Source of the DNA: WS-9 sp036274595
GTDB lineage: Bacteria; Eisenbacteria; RBG-16-71-46; SZUA-252
Direction: 5' to 3'
Assembly (NCBI GenBank): GCA_036274595.1
Contig: DASUFL010000087.1
Span: 72,245 to 136,244 of the forward strand
Length of the DNA stretch: 64,000 nucleotides
Part shown: positions 51,699-60,262 of the stretch, piece by piece
How positions within the stretch are numbered: position 1 is the first letter of the stretch
How the letters are laid out: every line of letters starts with the position of its first letter
Notes under the pieces: model-generated
What the model was told of the DNA's origin: nothing
What the model saw: only the letters and a program-made list of their open reading frames with translations
The model's database searches: none
Program-made: the position numbers and the translations under genes

Positions 51699-53075
51699 TC
51701 AGCGCGTCGCCGCGTCCGGCACCACCACGCCGAGATCCACGTCGTCCACCGCGTCCATGTTGACGAGATCGTCGCGCACCGAGCGCGAGCTCTGCGTGAG
51801 CGCCGCGAGCGCCAGATCGTCGGCCGGCGGGAGATCTTCCATGAAGACGAACGCGGCTCCCGCGGCGAATCGCGGCAGGGCCTGGCGGGCGTAGCGGCCC
51901 GACGAGCCCGCATTCCTACGCGCTTCGAGCACCTGCACCAGCGTGGTGCCGGCGCCGCAGGCGTCGCTCCAGCGGGTCTCGATCTCCTTCGCGCGATCGG
52001 GGTGCGCCGAGCGGAAGGTATCGGACACGAGCACGTAGCTGGACGGATCGCCGTCGAAGCGATCCGAGGTCCAAACCACGCGCGCCGAGCTCGAGCGATC
52101 GAGATGCCGGTGCACGAGGGACGTTCCGCTCCGCGTGTCGATCACCTCGTAGTCCACGCCGACCTTCACGTCGCGCACGCGCGCGACGACCTGGATCGGA
52201 ACCTCGACCCAGCGCACCACCTCGGTGCCGTTCGGGCCTCGCTCCACGACGCGACGCCACACGTTGTCCTGGAAGAGATGGAGCTTCGTTGTCGACTTCA
52301 CGTTCCCGACCGATCCCCACACCACGCGCTCGGCGCCCGCCTTCCGCCCCATGCGGATCGCCTGCTCGCGCGAGACGTCGTCCAGATCGGCGAGGGTCAT
52401 CGAGCGGCGCACGGCGTCGCCCGACACGACGCGGGTGAACTGCGTCGTGGGCGGCGCCAGGTTCTCGACGAGGTCGTCCTGCCACGCCCGGGCCACCTCC
52501 GCTCCGAACGAGCGATCGTCCGACATCGCCCGGAAGGGCATCACGGCCACGCGCGTCATGGCGTCGCTCGCCGCACGGTCCTCGCGCTTCACGACGTCGC
52601 GGTAATCACTCACGTAGTTGCGCGCCTCGGAGAACTCCGTGCAGGCCTTCTTCGGACGGCCGGCGTTCTCGGCCTCGACGCCGAGGTTGTAGTGGATGCG
52701 CGCGCCGGCACGCCGGAGCGTGCGCTCTTCGGCGGCCCAGCTCTCGCCCATCGGGATCGTGGCGTACCGAGCCGCCTCGCCGCGGAAGTCGGTCAGCGCG
52801 AGAACTTCCGCCGCCGCCTTGGCGCTGTCCAGCTCGGCGTACGCGCGGATCTTCCGCTGCCAGTCCTGGACGATGGAGGTGCCGGCCCTGGTCGCGGCGG
52901 TCTGCGCGCGCGGGTTGCCCGGCTCCTTGTCGAGCGCGCGGATGGCGAGCTGCCACGCCTTCCACGCGTCGCCGGAGGCTAGCTTCTCTTCACTCTTCTT
53001 CGACAGCTTGGCGGAGCCGGCGCATCCGGCCGCCAGGGAAACGGCGATCAACAATGCGAGTATCGATCGAGACAT
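51699..53075 (-). CDS. lipoprotein with TPR-like and CsgG/FlgO-like domains
   Basis: This is a 458-residue lipoprotein with a lipobox (IAVSLAAGCAG). An alpha-helical TPR-like part (about 25-165) includes WKAWQLAIRALDKEPGNPRA and GRPKKACTEFSEARNY. The alpha/beta domain from about 170 starts AMTRVAVMPFRAMSDDRSFG, as in FlgO or CsgG-type lipoproteins that help assemble or regulate outer-membrane secretion. The C-terminal part holds VFMEDLPPADDLALAALTQ. The domain match is by pattern and only moderate. It stands as its own unit with a terminator. Confidence 0.65.
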   Translation of the reverse strand: MSRSILALLIAVSLAAGCAGSAKLSKKSEEKLASGDAWKAWQLAIRALDKEPGNPRAQTAATRAGTSIVQDWQRKIRAYAELDSAKAAAEVLALTDFRGEAARYATIPMGESWAAEERTLRRAGARIHYNLGVEAENAGRPKKACTEFSEARNYVSDYRDVVKREDRAASDAMTRVAVMPFRAMSDDRSFGAEVARAWQDDLVENLAPPTTQFTRVVSGDAVRRSMTLADLDDVSREQAIRMGRKAGAERVVWGSVGNVKSTTKLHLFQDNVWRRVVERGPNGTEVVRWVEVPIQVVARVRDVKVGVDYEVIDTRSGTSLVHRHLDRSSSARVVWTSDRFDGDPSSYVLVSDTFRSAHPDRAKEIETRWSDACGAGTTLVQVLEARRNAGSSGRYARQALPRFAAGAAFVFMEDLPPADDLALAALTQSSRSVRDDLVNMDAVDDVDLGVVVPDAATR

Positions 53076-53140
53076 GGGAGGGCCCCCTTTCGCGCCTCTT
53101 TATCGGCAGGCGGAGGGGCGTTCTCGACTCGAGCGTCAGG

Positions 53141-53896
53141 TCAGGCAGGGGAAGCCACCTGGAGCTCGAGGACCCGGCAGGGAGGGCGGTCCGGCCGGGT
53201 GCGCCGAAGAAGCGGCAGGGAGACGTTGAAGACCGGGATTCCGGTCGAGGTCTGGCCTTCCGGGCGGCCGTGGTGGGCATGGCCGTGGAAGGCAGCGCGC
53301 ACTTGGTGGCGGTTGAGCGGCTCCTCGAGGCGGCTGCTCCCGAGGAATGCATGGATCTCCGGCGGCTCCCCATCCACGGTGCCGACGATGGGAGCGTAAT
53401 GGAGGAGCGCGATCCTGTGCTCGCACTTGAGGCGCGCCAGCGCGGACCCGAGCTTGGTGGCCTCGTCCACGGAGACCCGCACGAATTCCTTCATCACGGA
53501 CTCGCCCCAGGGCTCGAGGACGCGGCGCCCGAATCCGCTCCCGAACCCCTTCACTCCCGCAAAGCCGACGTCCCGAACCACGGCCACGTCGCCGTCGAGG
53601 ACCTGGATCCGGGAGCCGCGGAGCGCGGCCTTGATCGCCTCCTCCTGGCCGGAATGGAAGTCGTGATTGCCGAGGACGGCAAGAATGGGAATCGGGACGC
53701 GCTCCGCGGCCCGCGCGAGGGCCACCGCCTCCTCCACGAGACCGTGGTGGGTCAGGTCGCCGCAGACGACCAGGATATCCCCCTGCTCCGCCACCTCGTA
53801 CAGCGTTGGCACGACCGATGCCTCAGCCTCGGGGGTGTAGTGCAGGTCGGCGACGGCAACGACTTTGACGGTCGTAAGCCTAGCGGTATCAATCAT
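53141..53896 (-). CDS. metallophosphoesterase
   Basis: This is a 251-residue calcineurin-like phosphoesterase with the binuclear metal motifs in order: VAVADLHYT (D-x-H), ILVVCGDLTHHG (G-D), ILAVLGNHDFHSGQEE (G-N-H-D), IALLHYAPI (H) and FHGHAHHGR (G-H-x-H). It probably hydrolyses phosphodiesters or phosphomonoesters in the cytoplasm; a specific substrate is not visible. It diverges from the nucleotidyltransferase gene with a 41-base gap, sharing a promoter region. Confidence 0.93.
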   Translation of the reverse strand: MIDTARLTTVKVVAVADLHYTPEAEASVVPTLYEVAEQGDILVVCGDLTHHGLVEEAVALARAAERVPIPILAVLGNHDFHSGQEEAIKAALRGSRIQVLDGDVAVVRDVGFAGVKGFGSGFGRRVLEPWGESVMKEFVRVSVDEATKLGSALARLKCEHRIALLHYAPIVGTVDGEPPEIHAFLGSSRLEEPLNRHQVRAAFHGHAHHGRPEGQTSTGIPVFNVSLPLLRRTRPDRPPCRVLELQVASPA

Positions 53897-53937
53897 CTAA
53901 CGGAGCCTCCGGAGTTTGACGCAGCCGGGAGGGATGT

Positions 53938-54744
53938 ATGACTGTGAAGCAGAAAACGGGCCCGACGGCCAAGATGTTCTTCACGGAGGCCCTCCGGCTC
54001 CTCGTCGAATCGCGCATTCCGTTCATGGTCGGCGGCGGGTATGCGATGAAGCGGCACACGGGGATCGGGCGCTCGCCGCGCGATCTGGACGTCTTCATGA
54101 CGCCCGAGGACGGACGGCGCGCGCTCAAGCACTTCGAGTCGCTCGGCTATCGCACCGAGGTCACGTTCCCGCACTGGCTCGGCAAGATCCGCAAGGGACG
54201 CGCGTACGTGGACTTGATCTGGAGCTCAGGGAATGGAATCGCGAACGTCGATCCGTCCTGGTTCGAGTATGCCGTGGAAGGCTCCGTGCTAGGACACACC
54301 GTCTTCTTGAGCCCGCCCGAGGAGATGATCTGGTCGAAGGCGTTCGTGATGGAGCGCGAGCGCTTCGACGGGGCGGACGTGCTCCATCTCATCCTCGCGC
54401 GCGCGACGGAGATGGACTGGTCGCGCCTCTTGGAGCGGTTCCGGCCGCACCGGCTCGTCTTGTTGAGCCACCTCGTGCAGTTCCTCTTCGTCTATCCCTC
54501 CGAGGCGGAGCGCATCCCCACCTGGGTATGGGACACGCTCGTAGGCGCGCTCGAGGCCGAGCGCCGCGGCTCCTCCGCGTCGCCGCGCGTCTGCCGCGGA
54601 ACGCTCCTCTCGAGGAGCGCCTATCTCGACGCGCTCGCGCGCGGATTCCGCGACGCGCGCCTCCCACCCGAAGGCACGATGCGATCCAAGGACGTGGCCA
54701 CGTGGACGCGCGCCGGGCGCGAGGAAGCCGAACAGGCGCGGTAG
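53938..54744 (+). CDS. nucleotidyltransferase-fold protein
   Basis: This is a 268-residue protein with a nucleotidyltransferase core like aminoglycoside adenylyltransferase/MNT domains: VGGGYAMKRHTGIGRSPRDLDVFM, with Asp-x-Asp for metal, and VDLIWSSGNGIANV as the third carboxylate strand. The following helices (LSPPEEMIWSKAFVMERERF, DGADVLHLILARA) resemble the substrate-binding half of the KNTase/DUF4111 kind. It may transfer AMP to protein, RNA or a small molecule. Such genes often form toxin-antitoxin pairs, but no partner is next to it. Confidence 0.83.
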   Translation: MTVKQKTGPTAKMFFTEALRLLVESRIPFMVGGGYAMKRHTGIGRSPRDLDVFMTPEDGRRALKHFESLGYRTEVTFPHWLGKIRKGRAYVDLIWSSGNGIANVDPSWFEYAVEGSVLGHTVFLSPPEEMIWSKAFVMERERFDGADVLHLILARATEMDWSRLLERFRPHRLVLLSHLVQFLFVYPSEAERIPTWVWDTLVGALEAERRGSSASPRVCRGTLLSRSAYLDALARGFRDARLPPEGTMRSKDVATWTRAGREEAEQAR

Positions 54745-54745
54745 G

Positions 54746-55273
54746 TCAGGCCTTCCCCGCCTTCATCTTCTCGACGATCTCCTGCATCTCCTCGCGATTC
54801 GGACCATAGATTCCGGGCGGCCTGCCACCTGACATCCGGCAGAGCAGCACGAGCTGTGCGCGATGATGGATGTGGTGGTGCAGGAGCACGTTCCAGAGCA
54901 CGTCCCGGATCGTCATCGGCGTGCCGTCGAAGAAGGTGACGCGCTCGTCGAGCTCCTCGTTCCGCACCTTCTGCAGCCGCTCGATGGCGAGCTCGTGCAC
55001 GCGGCGATAGCCGGGCGCGAGGAGCCGGACTTCCTTCGGCCGTACGAGCTCCGGCAGGGTGTCCTGGAGGTCGAAGCGCCGCTCCACGACGCCGTAGCTG
55101 ATGCATCCGTCGATCTCGCTCAGATGCCAGGCCATCTCTCCGATCGACCGCCCCTTCGGATCGGGACGGAAGTCGTACTGGTCGGGCGGCAGCGCCTCCA
55201 TCGTGCGGATCGCCTTCTGGGCCTCGCGCTCCCAGGTGGCGCGAAACGTGTCGATTTCGTTCGGGTGGGTCAT
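54746..55273 (-). CDS. DinB-family protein
   Basis: This 175-residue four-helix DinB/YfiT-fold protein has the three metal-ligand histidines: MAWHLSEID and LHHHIHHRAQLVLL. The C-terminal RPPGIYGPNREEMQEI is typical of one DinB subfamily. DinB proteins are putative metal-dependent thiol transferases or damage-induced proteins of unclear task. ATG 55273 is supported by GGAGGTCC. It diverges from the selenoprotein operon, the intergenic region being 55274-55365. Confidence 0.9.
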   Translation of the reverse strand: MTHPNEIDTFRATWEREAQKAIRTMEALPPDQYDFRPDPKGRSIGEMAWHLSEIDGCISYGVVERRFDLQDTLPELVRPKEVRLLAPGYRRVHELAIERLQKVRNEELDERVTFFDGTPMTIRDVLWNVLLHHHIHHRAQLVLLCRMSGGRPPGIYGPNREEMQEIVEKMKAGKA

Positions 55274-55365
55274 GGCGGACCTCCGGTGGTATCGTGGACG
55301 GGACTTCGAGGCGCTCGGCTCGTCGAGCCTACGCCACGCGGATGGGCCCATCCAGGAGGTTCTCC

Positions 55366-55776
55366 ATGCCCCGGATTCCAGGATCCCTCGCAGCGCTCAC
55401 GCTCGCCGCCCTCGTGGCGGGGGCCGGTTGCGGCGGAGGCGAGAAGGCGCAGCAGGCGTCGCAAGAAGCCGCGCCCCAGCCTCCGGCCGGCAAGGCCGAG
55501 CACGTCGTCGTTTCCTACTACTACCTGCCCGGCTGAGCGGTCTGCGCGAAGCTGAAGCCCGCCGTGAGCGGGCTCGCGCAGGAGTTCCCGGGCGAGGTCA
55601 ACGCGCGAAACGTCGACGCTTCGGAGCCCGAAGCGCGGAACGAGCTCAACGCGCTCGACATCAAGTCGCACGGCCTGGTCATCCGCGCCGACGACGGGCG
55701 TTTCCTCTGGAAGGAATCGGGCCACAACGTCGACATGGACGACGTTCGCGGGGCCCTTCACCAGATTCTCGACTGA
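55366..55776 (+). CDS. thioredoxin-fold lipoprotein with selenocysteine (in-frame UGA)
   Basis: This is a 136-residue protein read through TGA at 55534-55536, which would insert selenocysteine at residue 57. AGGAGGT precedes the ATG at 55366. A lipobox (LVAGAGCGGG) places it in the envelope. The thioredoxin-like core begins HVVVSYYYLPG-U-AVC, giving U57-x-x-C60 at the position of the thioredoxin Cys-x-x-Cys. Both halves keep one frame, codon use and fold (helix AKLKPAVSGLAQEF, strand EVNARNVDASEPE, GLVIRADDGRFLW). A SECIS-like hairpin follows the UGA. The usual cis-proline position reads SHG, which is odd. The product may reduce peroxides or disulfides. A pseudogene is the alternative, but the UGA site at the active-site residue argues against it. 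Confidence 0.85.
55542..55581 (+). promoter_or_regulatory. SECIS-like stem-loop downstream of the UGA
   Basis: The lower stem CTGCGCGA / TCGCGCAG (8 pairs) begins five bases after the UGA. A seven-base bulge on the 5' side leads to the upper stem GCCCGC / GCGGGC (6 pairs), capped by the loop CGTGA at 55563-55567. The loop starts 26 bases after the UGA and has G as its second base. These properties match published bacterial SECIS features (loop 16-37 bases away, a G among the first two loop bases), where SelB binds. Confidence 0.7.
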
Positions 55777-55792
55777 CCCTTGGAGGTGTGAC

Positions 55793-56758
55793 GTGACCGG
55801 TTCTCGTCGTTCGCACTCCGCGGCCATGGCCGCCGCGATCGCCCTCGCGCTGTGCGCCTCGTCCGCGACGGCGCGCCCCGCTCAGCCCTCGGGACCGGGA
55901 CACACGTTCACGCAGGGCGGCGCGACCATCTGGTACGAGGTGCGCGGGAACGAGGGCGGGCGGCCCCTCGTCATGGTGAACGGCGGACCGGGGTTCGATC
56001 ACACCTACGTGCTCTGCTCGGACGCGTGGGATACCCTCGCGAAGAAGCGGCGGGTCGTCATCTACGACCAGCGCGGGAACGGCCGCTCCGGCGCGCTCGC
56101 GGCGGGCCAGTCCTGCACGCTCGCGGATCAGATCGCCGACCTGGACGCCCTCCGCGCGGAGCTCAAGGCGGATCGCATCGATCTCCTGGGGCACTCCTGG
56201 GGCGGCTACCTCGTGATGGCGTACGCGGCGCGGCATCCCGATCGCGTCGCGCATCTCATGATCGTCGACTCGGCGGCGCCCAAGTGGACCGACACCGAGT
56301 TCATCTTCAAGAACATCTTCCCCGAGGCGATCGACAAGCAGGCTCGGCTCGACTTCGCGCAGATGCTGGGCGACAGCGGGGCGGGCGACGAGAGCCTGAA
56401 CGAATATCTAAGAATGCTCTTCGTTTCCGACGCCAAGCGGGACGAGTTCATGTCGCGGGCGAGCACGTACAAGTTCTCGCGCTCGGTGAACGAGACGCTG
56501 AACGCGGACCTCGGCAAGTACGACATGTGGCCGATCCTCCCCACGCTCTCCATGCCCACGATCGTGATGACCGGCCGGTACGACTTCAACGTCGCGCCGA
56601 GCACCGCGTGGAAGATCCACAACCTGATCCCGAACTCGAAGTGGGAGGTGTTCGAGAAGAGCGGCCACCTGCCCTACTACGAGGAGCCGGAGAAGTTCGT
56701 GCAGGTGGTGGAGCGGTTCCTGGGATCGCCGCTGGGGACGGAGCGTAGCTCGCGGTAG
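55793..56758 (+). CDS. secreted alpha/beta hydrolase (proline iminopeptidase-like)
   Basis: This 321-residue alpha/beta hydrolase has a signal peptide (AAMAAAIALALCASSATARP). The core motifs are VMVNGGPGFDHTY (HGGPG-like oxyanion loop), VIYDQRGNGRSG, the nucleophile elbow LLGHSWGGYL, the acid probably Asp in TGRYDFNVAPST, and the catalytic His in KSGHLPYYEEP. HGGPG and DQRG point to the proline iminopeptidase/S33 group; the true substrate may be another ester or amide. GTG 55793 follows GGAGGTGTGAC. It begins 16 bases after the selenoprotein gene, probably in the same transcript. Confidence 0.9.
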   Translation: MTGSRRSHSAAMAAAIALALCASSATARPAQPSGPGHTFTQGGATIWYEVRGNEGGRPLVMVNGGPGFDHTYVLCSDAWDTLAKKRRVVIYDQRGNGRSGALAAGQSCTLADQIADLDALRAELKADRIDLLGHSWGGYLVMAYAARHPDRVAHLMIVDSAAPKWTDTEFIFKNIFPEAIDKQARLDFAQMLGDSGAGDESLNEYLRMLFVSDAKRDEFMSRASTYKFSRSVNETLNADLGKYDMWPILPTLSMPTIVMTGRYDFNVAPSTAWKIHNLIPNSKWEVFEKSGHLPYYEEPEKFVQVVERFLGSPLGTERSSR

Positions 56759-56823
56759 GGGTCGCCGGAACGGAGGTCGAATTCCTGGAGCGCGCGCCCC
56801 AGAGTCGCCTCCGTCCGGCCGGG

Positions 56824-57696
56824 CTACATCTCCATCCAGAACGAGCTGCCGCGCCGCTCCACGCGCTCGAGCCGGCTCCAGAGCGGGTCGAGGATCCGCG
56901 ATAGCTCCGGATCCGCGCTCACGAACGCGTTCGGCAGCGTCACCGTAGCCCCCTTGGCGCCACCCAGCAAGTACGCCGCCAGGACATACTGCTCCGAGTA
57001 GTAGCGATCTTCCCATCCGGGCGGGTAGTCGTACGGCAGGCAGATGTCGTGGATCTGCACGCGCACCCCGCGCGCGAGCCGCGGCAGGATCTCGAGGAAG
57101 GCAACCGTCACGTCGGAATTCATGAACACGCGGTGCGATCCGTCGAGAAAGAGGATGTCGCCCGGCTTCAACGCCACGATTGGCGTGAGGTCCACGGTTT
57201 CGAGCGGCGCGCGGATCACCTGATCCGAGATCGAATCGATCTCGACCCTGGGATGCGGATCGATCGAGACGATCCGCGTGGTCAGGCCCTGATCGCGGAT
57301 GGCGCGCCGCGCGAACCGGGTCGAGTTCCCCGATCCCACCTCCAGGTAGGTTTGGGGCGGCTCGAGCGCGAGCATCCCGTAGAGCGCCGCCGAATCGAGC
57401 CCCGGCAGGAATCCATTCATCCACGCCGGCTCCATGGAGCCTGGGTCAGGCCGGACCGGGATCTTGCCCAGCGCGTCCTTCAAGCCTGCCACGCGCTCGA
57501 GCAGATCCCGGTAACGAGCCCGCCCTTGCTCCAGCAGCTGGAGTAGCTCCGGGTGCGCCGGCTGTCCATGTCCGTAGCGCTGCCGGGGCTCTACCGGGTA
57601 GTCGAGGAAGATCCCCTGATGGCCGCGAAGGAGATGGCGGATCCAACGCGCGATGCCGTTCCGCTGAACAGCTCGGGTGATGTCGGCGCGGTCCAT
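56824..57696 (-). CDS. class I SAM-dependent methyltransferase (Methyltransf_24-like)
   Basis: This is a 290-residue protein with a SAM-binding fold: TYLEVGSGNSTRFARRAI (motif I), IVSIDPHPR (motif II), ILFLDGSHRVFMNSDVTV (motif IV with the metal-site-like Asp-Gly-Ser-His), and VQIHDICLPYDYPPGW. The DGSH and HDI patterns are typical of the Methyltransf_24 and TylF-like sugar or cephalosporin-hydroxylase-like families acting on glycans. A 90-residue N-terminal helical segment precedes the core. The substrate is unknown. It converges with the hydrolase gene and diverges from cydA. Confidence 0.82.
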   Translation of the reverse strand: MDRADITRAVQRNGIARWIRHLLRGHQGIFLDYPVEPRQRYGHGQPAHPELLQLLEQGRARYRDLLERVAGLKDALGKIPVRPDPGSMEPAWMNGFLPGLDSAALYGMLALEPPQTYLEVGSGNSTRFARRAIRDQGLTTRIVSIDPHPRVEIDSISDQVIRAPLETVDLTPIVALKPGDILFLDGSHRVFMNSDVTVAFLEILPRLARGVRVQIHDICLPYDYPPGWEDRYYSEQYVLAAYLLGGAKGATVTLPNAFVSADPELSRILDPLWSRLERVERRGSSFWMEM

Positions 57697-57844
57697 GGGC
57701 CGCGAATCTAGCACCCGGCCGGGCGCCGGCCAACGGCCCGAAGCCCGCGCGCCCTGCGCATCGTCCGGAAGGAGGATGCAGCCCAGAACGCGCGCCGCTA
57801 TGCTCCCCCCGTCCGAGCCCCGTTCGTCCCGCCGAGGAGATACC

Positions 57845-59206
57845 ATGGATCAAGCGCTCGCGGTCCACCGGCTCCACTTCGCGTTCACGGTGACGTTCCA
57901 CTACCTCTTCCCCCAGCTCACGATGGGGCTCGCGCTCCTCCTCGTGGTCTTGAAGACGATCGCGCTCCGAAACAAAGACGAGCGCTACAACCACGCGGCG
58001 CGGTTCTGGGGGAAGATCTTCGCAATCAACTTCGCGGTGGGCGTCGTGACCGGCATCCCGATGGAATTCCAGTTCGGGACCAACTGGTCCGAGTTCTCGA
58101 AGGCGGCGGGCGGCGTGATCGGGCAGTCGCTCGCGATGGAGGGGGTCTTCTCCTTCTTCCTGGAGTCCTCGTTCCTGGGCCTCTTCCTGTTCGGCGAGAA
58201 GCGGCTCGGACCGGTCGGCCACTGGTTGAGCGCGGTCCTCGTCTTCGTGGGATCCTGGCTGTCGGGCTTCTTCATCATCGTGACCGACGCGTTCATGCAG
58301 CACCCCGTCGGGCACGAGGTGCTCCCGGGGGGCCAGATCGCGCTGAAGAGCTTCTGGACGTTCCTGCTCAATCCCTGGGGACTCTGGCAGTACTGGCACA
58401 ACATGAACGGCGCGCTCCTGACCGGCTGCTTCGTCATGGCGGGAGTGGGCGCCTTCTATCTCATCACGCGCCAGCACGAGGAGCAGGCCCGGCTCTTCGT
58501 GCGCGTCGGTGTGATCGTCGGGGCGATCGCGTCGTTGATCCAGGTCTTCCCCACCGGCGACGGCCAGGGAAAGATGCTGGCGAAGCACCAACCGGTGACA
58601 CTCGCCGCCATGGAGGGGCTGTTCCGCTCCGAGGAAGGCGCGCCGATCGCGATCATCGGACAGCCGGACGTCGAGAACCAGCGGCTCGACAATCCCATCC
58701 TGATCCCGCGCGTGCTGAGCTTCCTCACGTACCAGCGCTGGGAGGCGCGCGTGCAGGGGCTCGAGGAGTTCCCGCGCGAGGACTGGCCCGACAACATCGA
58801 GATCCTCTACTACGCGTACCACATCATGGTCGGGCTCGGGACCTTCTTCATCGCGATTCTCTGCGGGGCGGCGTTCCTCTTGTGGCGGCGCATGCTCTAC
58901 AGGGCGCGGTGGATGCTCTGGATCCTCATGCTCAGCGTCCCCTTCCCCTACATCGCGAACACGGCGGGGTGGGTCACGGCCGAGGTGGGCCGTCAGCCGT
59001 GGCTCATCTACGGCATCATGCGGACGCACGAGGGCTACTCGACCAACGTCTCCGCGGGGAACGCGCTCTTCACGCTGATCGGATTCATGGGGATGTACAC
59101 GGTGCTCGGCATCCTCTTCCTCTTCCTGGTGCGCCGCGAGCTGGAACATGGGCCCACGCCCGCGGCCGAGACGAGCGCGGTTCCTCCCGCTCCAGCGAGG
59201 GCCTGA
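57845..59206 (+). CDS. cydA: cytochrome bd-type quinol oxidase subunit I
   Basis: CydA is the quinol-oxidising, heme-carrying subunit of a high-affinity terminal oxidase in the inner membrane. The 453-residue product has nine helices. His19 (TFHYLFPQLTMG), Glu99 and Glu107 (LAMEGVFSFFLESSFLG), and the HNMNGALLTG segment keep the heme ligands and proton channel; numbering equals that of E. coli up to here. The Q-loop is short (CIO-type). At the quinol site the motif reads GDGQGKMLAKHQPVTLAAMEG, so Lys252 of E. coli is Thr252, while Glu257 is kept. ATG 57845 follows CGAGGAGATACC. cydB begins three bases after the stop. Confidence 0.95.
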   Translation: MDQALAVHRLHFAFTVTFHYLFPQLTMGLALLLVVLKTIALRNKDERYNHAARFWGKIFAINFAVGVVTGIPMEFQFGTNWSEFSKAAGGVIGQSLAMEGVFSFFLESSFLGLFLFGEKRLGPVGHWLSAVLVFVGSWLSGFFIIVTDAFMQHPVGHEVLPGGQIALKSFWTFLLNPWGLWQYWHNMNGALLTGCFVMAGVGAFYLITRQHEEQARLFVRVGVIVGAIASLIQVFPTGDGQGKMLAKHQPVTLAAMEGLFRSEEGAPIAIIGQPDVENQRLDNPILIPRVLSFLTYQRWEARVQGLEEFPREDWPDNIEILYYAYHIMVGLGTFFIAILCGAAFLLWRRMLYRARWMLWILMLSVPFPYIANTAGWVTAEVGRQPWLIYGIMRTHEGYSTNVSAGNALFTLIGFMGMYTVLGILFLFLVRRELEHGPTPAAETSAVPPAPARA

Positions 59207-59209
59207 GCC

Positions 59210-60262
59210 ATGGAAACCCTCTGGTTCTGCCTGGTGGCTGTGATGATCGCAGCGTACGTCGTGTTCGACGGCTTCGACCTGGGGGCCGGCATCGTGCAGG
59301 GATGGGTTGGGCGAACGCCCCAGGAGCGCCGCACCGTGCTCCGCACGATCGGCCCGGTCTGGGACGGCAACGAGGTCTGGCTCATCGCGGGCGGCGGGAC
59401 GCTCTTCTTCGCGTTTCCCACGCTCTACGCCGCGAGCTTCAGCGGCTTCTACCTGCCTTTGATGATGGTGCTCTGGCTCCTCATCCTGCGCGGCTGCTCG
59501 ATCGAGTTCCGGGACCACATCAAGAATGATGCGTGGCATCCCTTTTGGGACGCCGTGTTCCAGATGTCGAGCAGCGTCCTCGCGATCGTGTTCGGCGCTG
59601 CGCTCGGGAACGTGGTCCGCGGCGTCGCGTTCGACGAGAACGGACGCTTCTTCTCGCCCTTGTGGGTCGACCTGGGCACGGTGGATCGGGCGGGCATCCT
59701 CGACCCCTACACCGTGACCGTTGGGCTCACCGCCTTTGCGGCACTCGCCATGCATGGGGCGCTCTGGCTGGCCCACAAGACCGTTGGCCCGGTCGCGGAA
59801 CGGGCCCGCCGGGTCGCGCGCGGCGCCTGGCTTGGAACCGCGGCCCTGACCGTGGTGATTACACTATGGACCATGCGACTCCAGCCCCTCGTCCCTGGAA
59901 ACCTCGCCGGTCGCCCGTGGGGGGCGGTCTTTCCCGCGCTCGCGGTGGCCGGGCTCGTTGCGGCGTGGCTGTTCAACGGCCGCGGAAAAACAGGCCGTGC
60001 GTTCCTTGCCTCGTGTGCGTATTTGGTTGGGATGCTCACGAGCGCGGCCTTCGGCATCTATCCCTACGTGCTCCCGTCCATCCACGATCCCGCCCTAGGG
60101 CTCACCGTGACCAATGCCGCGGCGCCGGAATCGGGGCTTCGGATCGGGCTCGTGTGGTGGTCGATCGGCATGACCCTTGCCACGTGCTACGTGATCTTCG
60201 TCTACCGGCACTTTGCCGGTCGCGTGACCGGAACGGAAGAAGGAGGCTATGGAGGAACGTAG
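59210..60262 (+). CDS. cydB: cytochrome bd-type quinol oxidase subunit II
   Basis: CydB forms the heterodimer with CydA. The 350-residue product has eight transmembrane helices. Family motifs include YVVFDGFDLGAGIVQGWVG, WDGNEVWLIAGGGTLFFAFP (the conserved WDGNEVWL), ILRGCSIEFRDH, FGAALGNVVRGV, and a C-terminal FGIYPYVLPS. All expected helices are present. A charged C-terminal tail overlaps the start of the ADP-ribosylglycohydrolase gene by 14 bases, so expression of that enzyme is coupled to oxidase expression. Confidence 0.96.
   Translation: METLWFCLVAVMIAAYVVFDGFDLGAGIVQGWVGRTPQERRTVLRTIGPVWDGNEVWLIAGGGTLFFAFPTLYAASFSGFYLPLMMVLWLLILRGCSIEFRDHIKNDAWHPFWDAVFQMSSSVLAIVFGAALGNVVRGVAFDENGRFFSPLWVDLGTVDRAGILDPYTVTVGLTAFAALAMHGALWLAHKTVGPVAERARRVARGAWLGTAALTVVITLWTMRLQPLVPGNLAGRPWGAVFPALAVAGLVAAWLFNGRGKTGRAFLASCAYLVGMLTSAAFGIYPYVLPSIHDPALGLTVTNAAAPESGLRIGLVWWSIGMTLATCYVIFVYRHFAGRVTGTEEGGYGGT

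Noticed and set aside
55294..55536. An 80-residue protein ending at 55536 and a separate 70-residue protein from 55564
   Set aside because: They are in the same frame on both sides of one UGA, and together form one lipoprotein with a thioredoxin fold. The first ATG lies in the DinB promoter; the true start is 55366.
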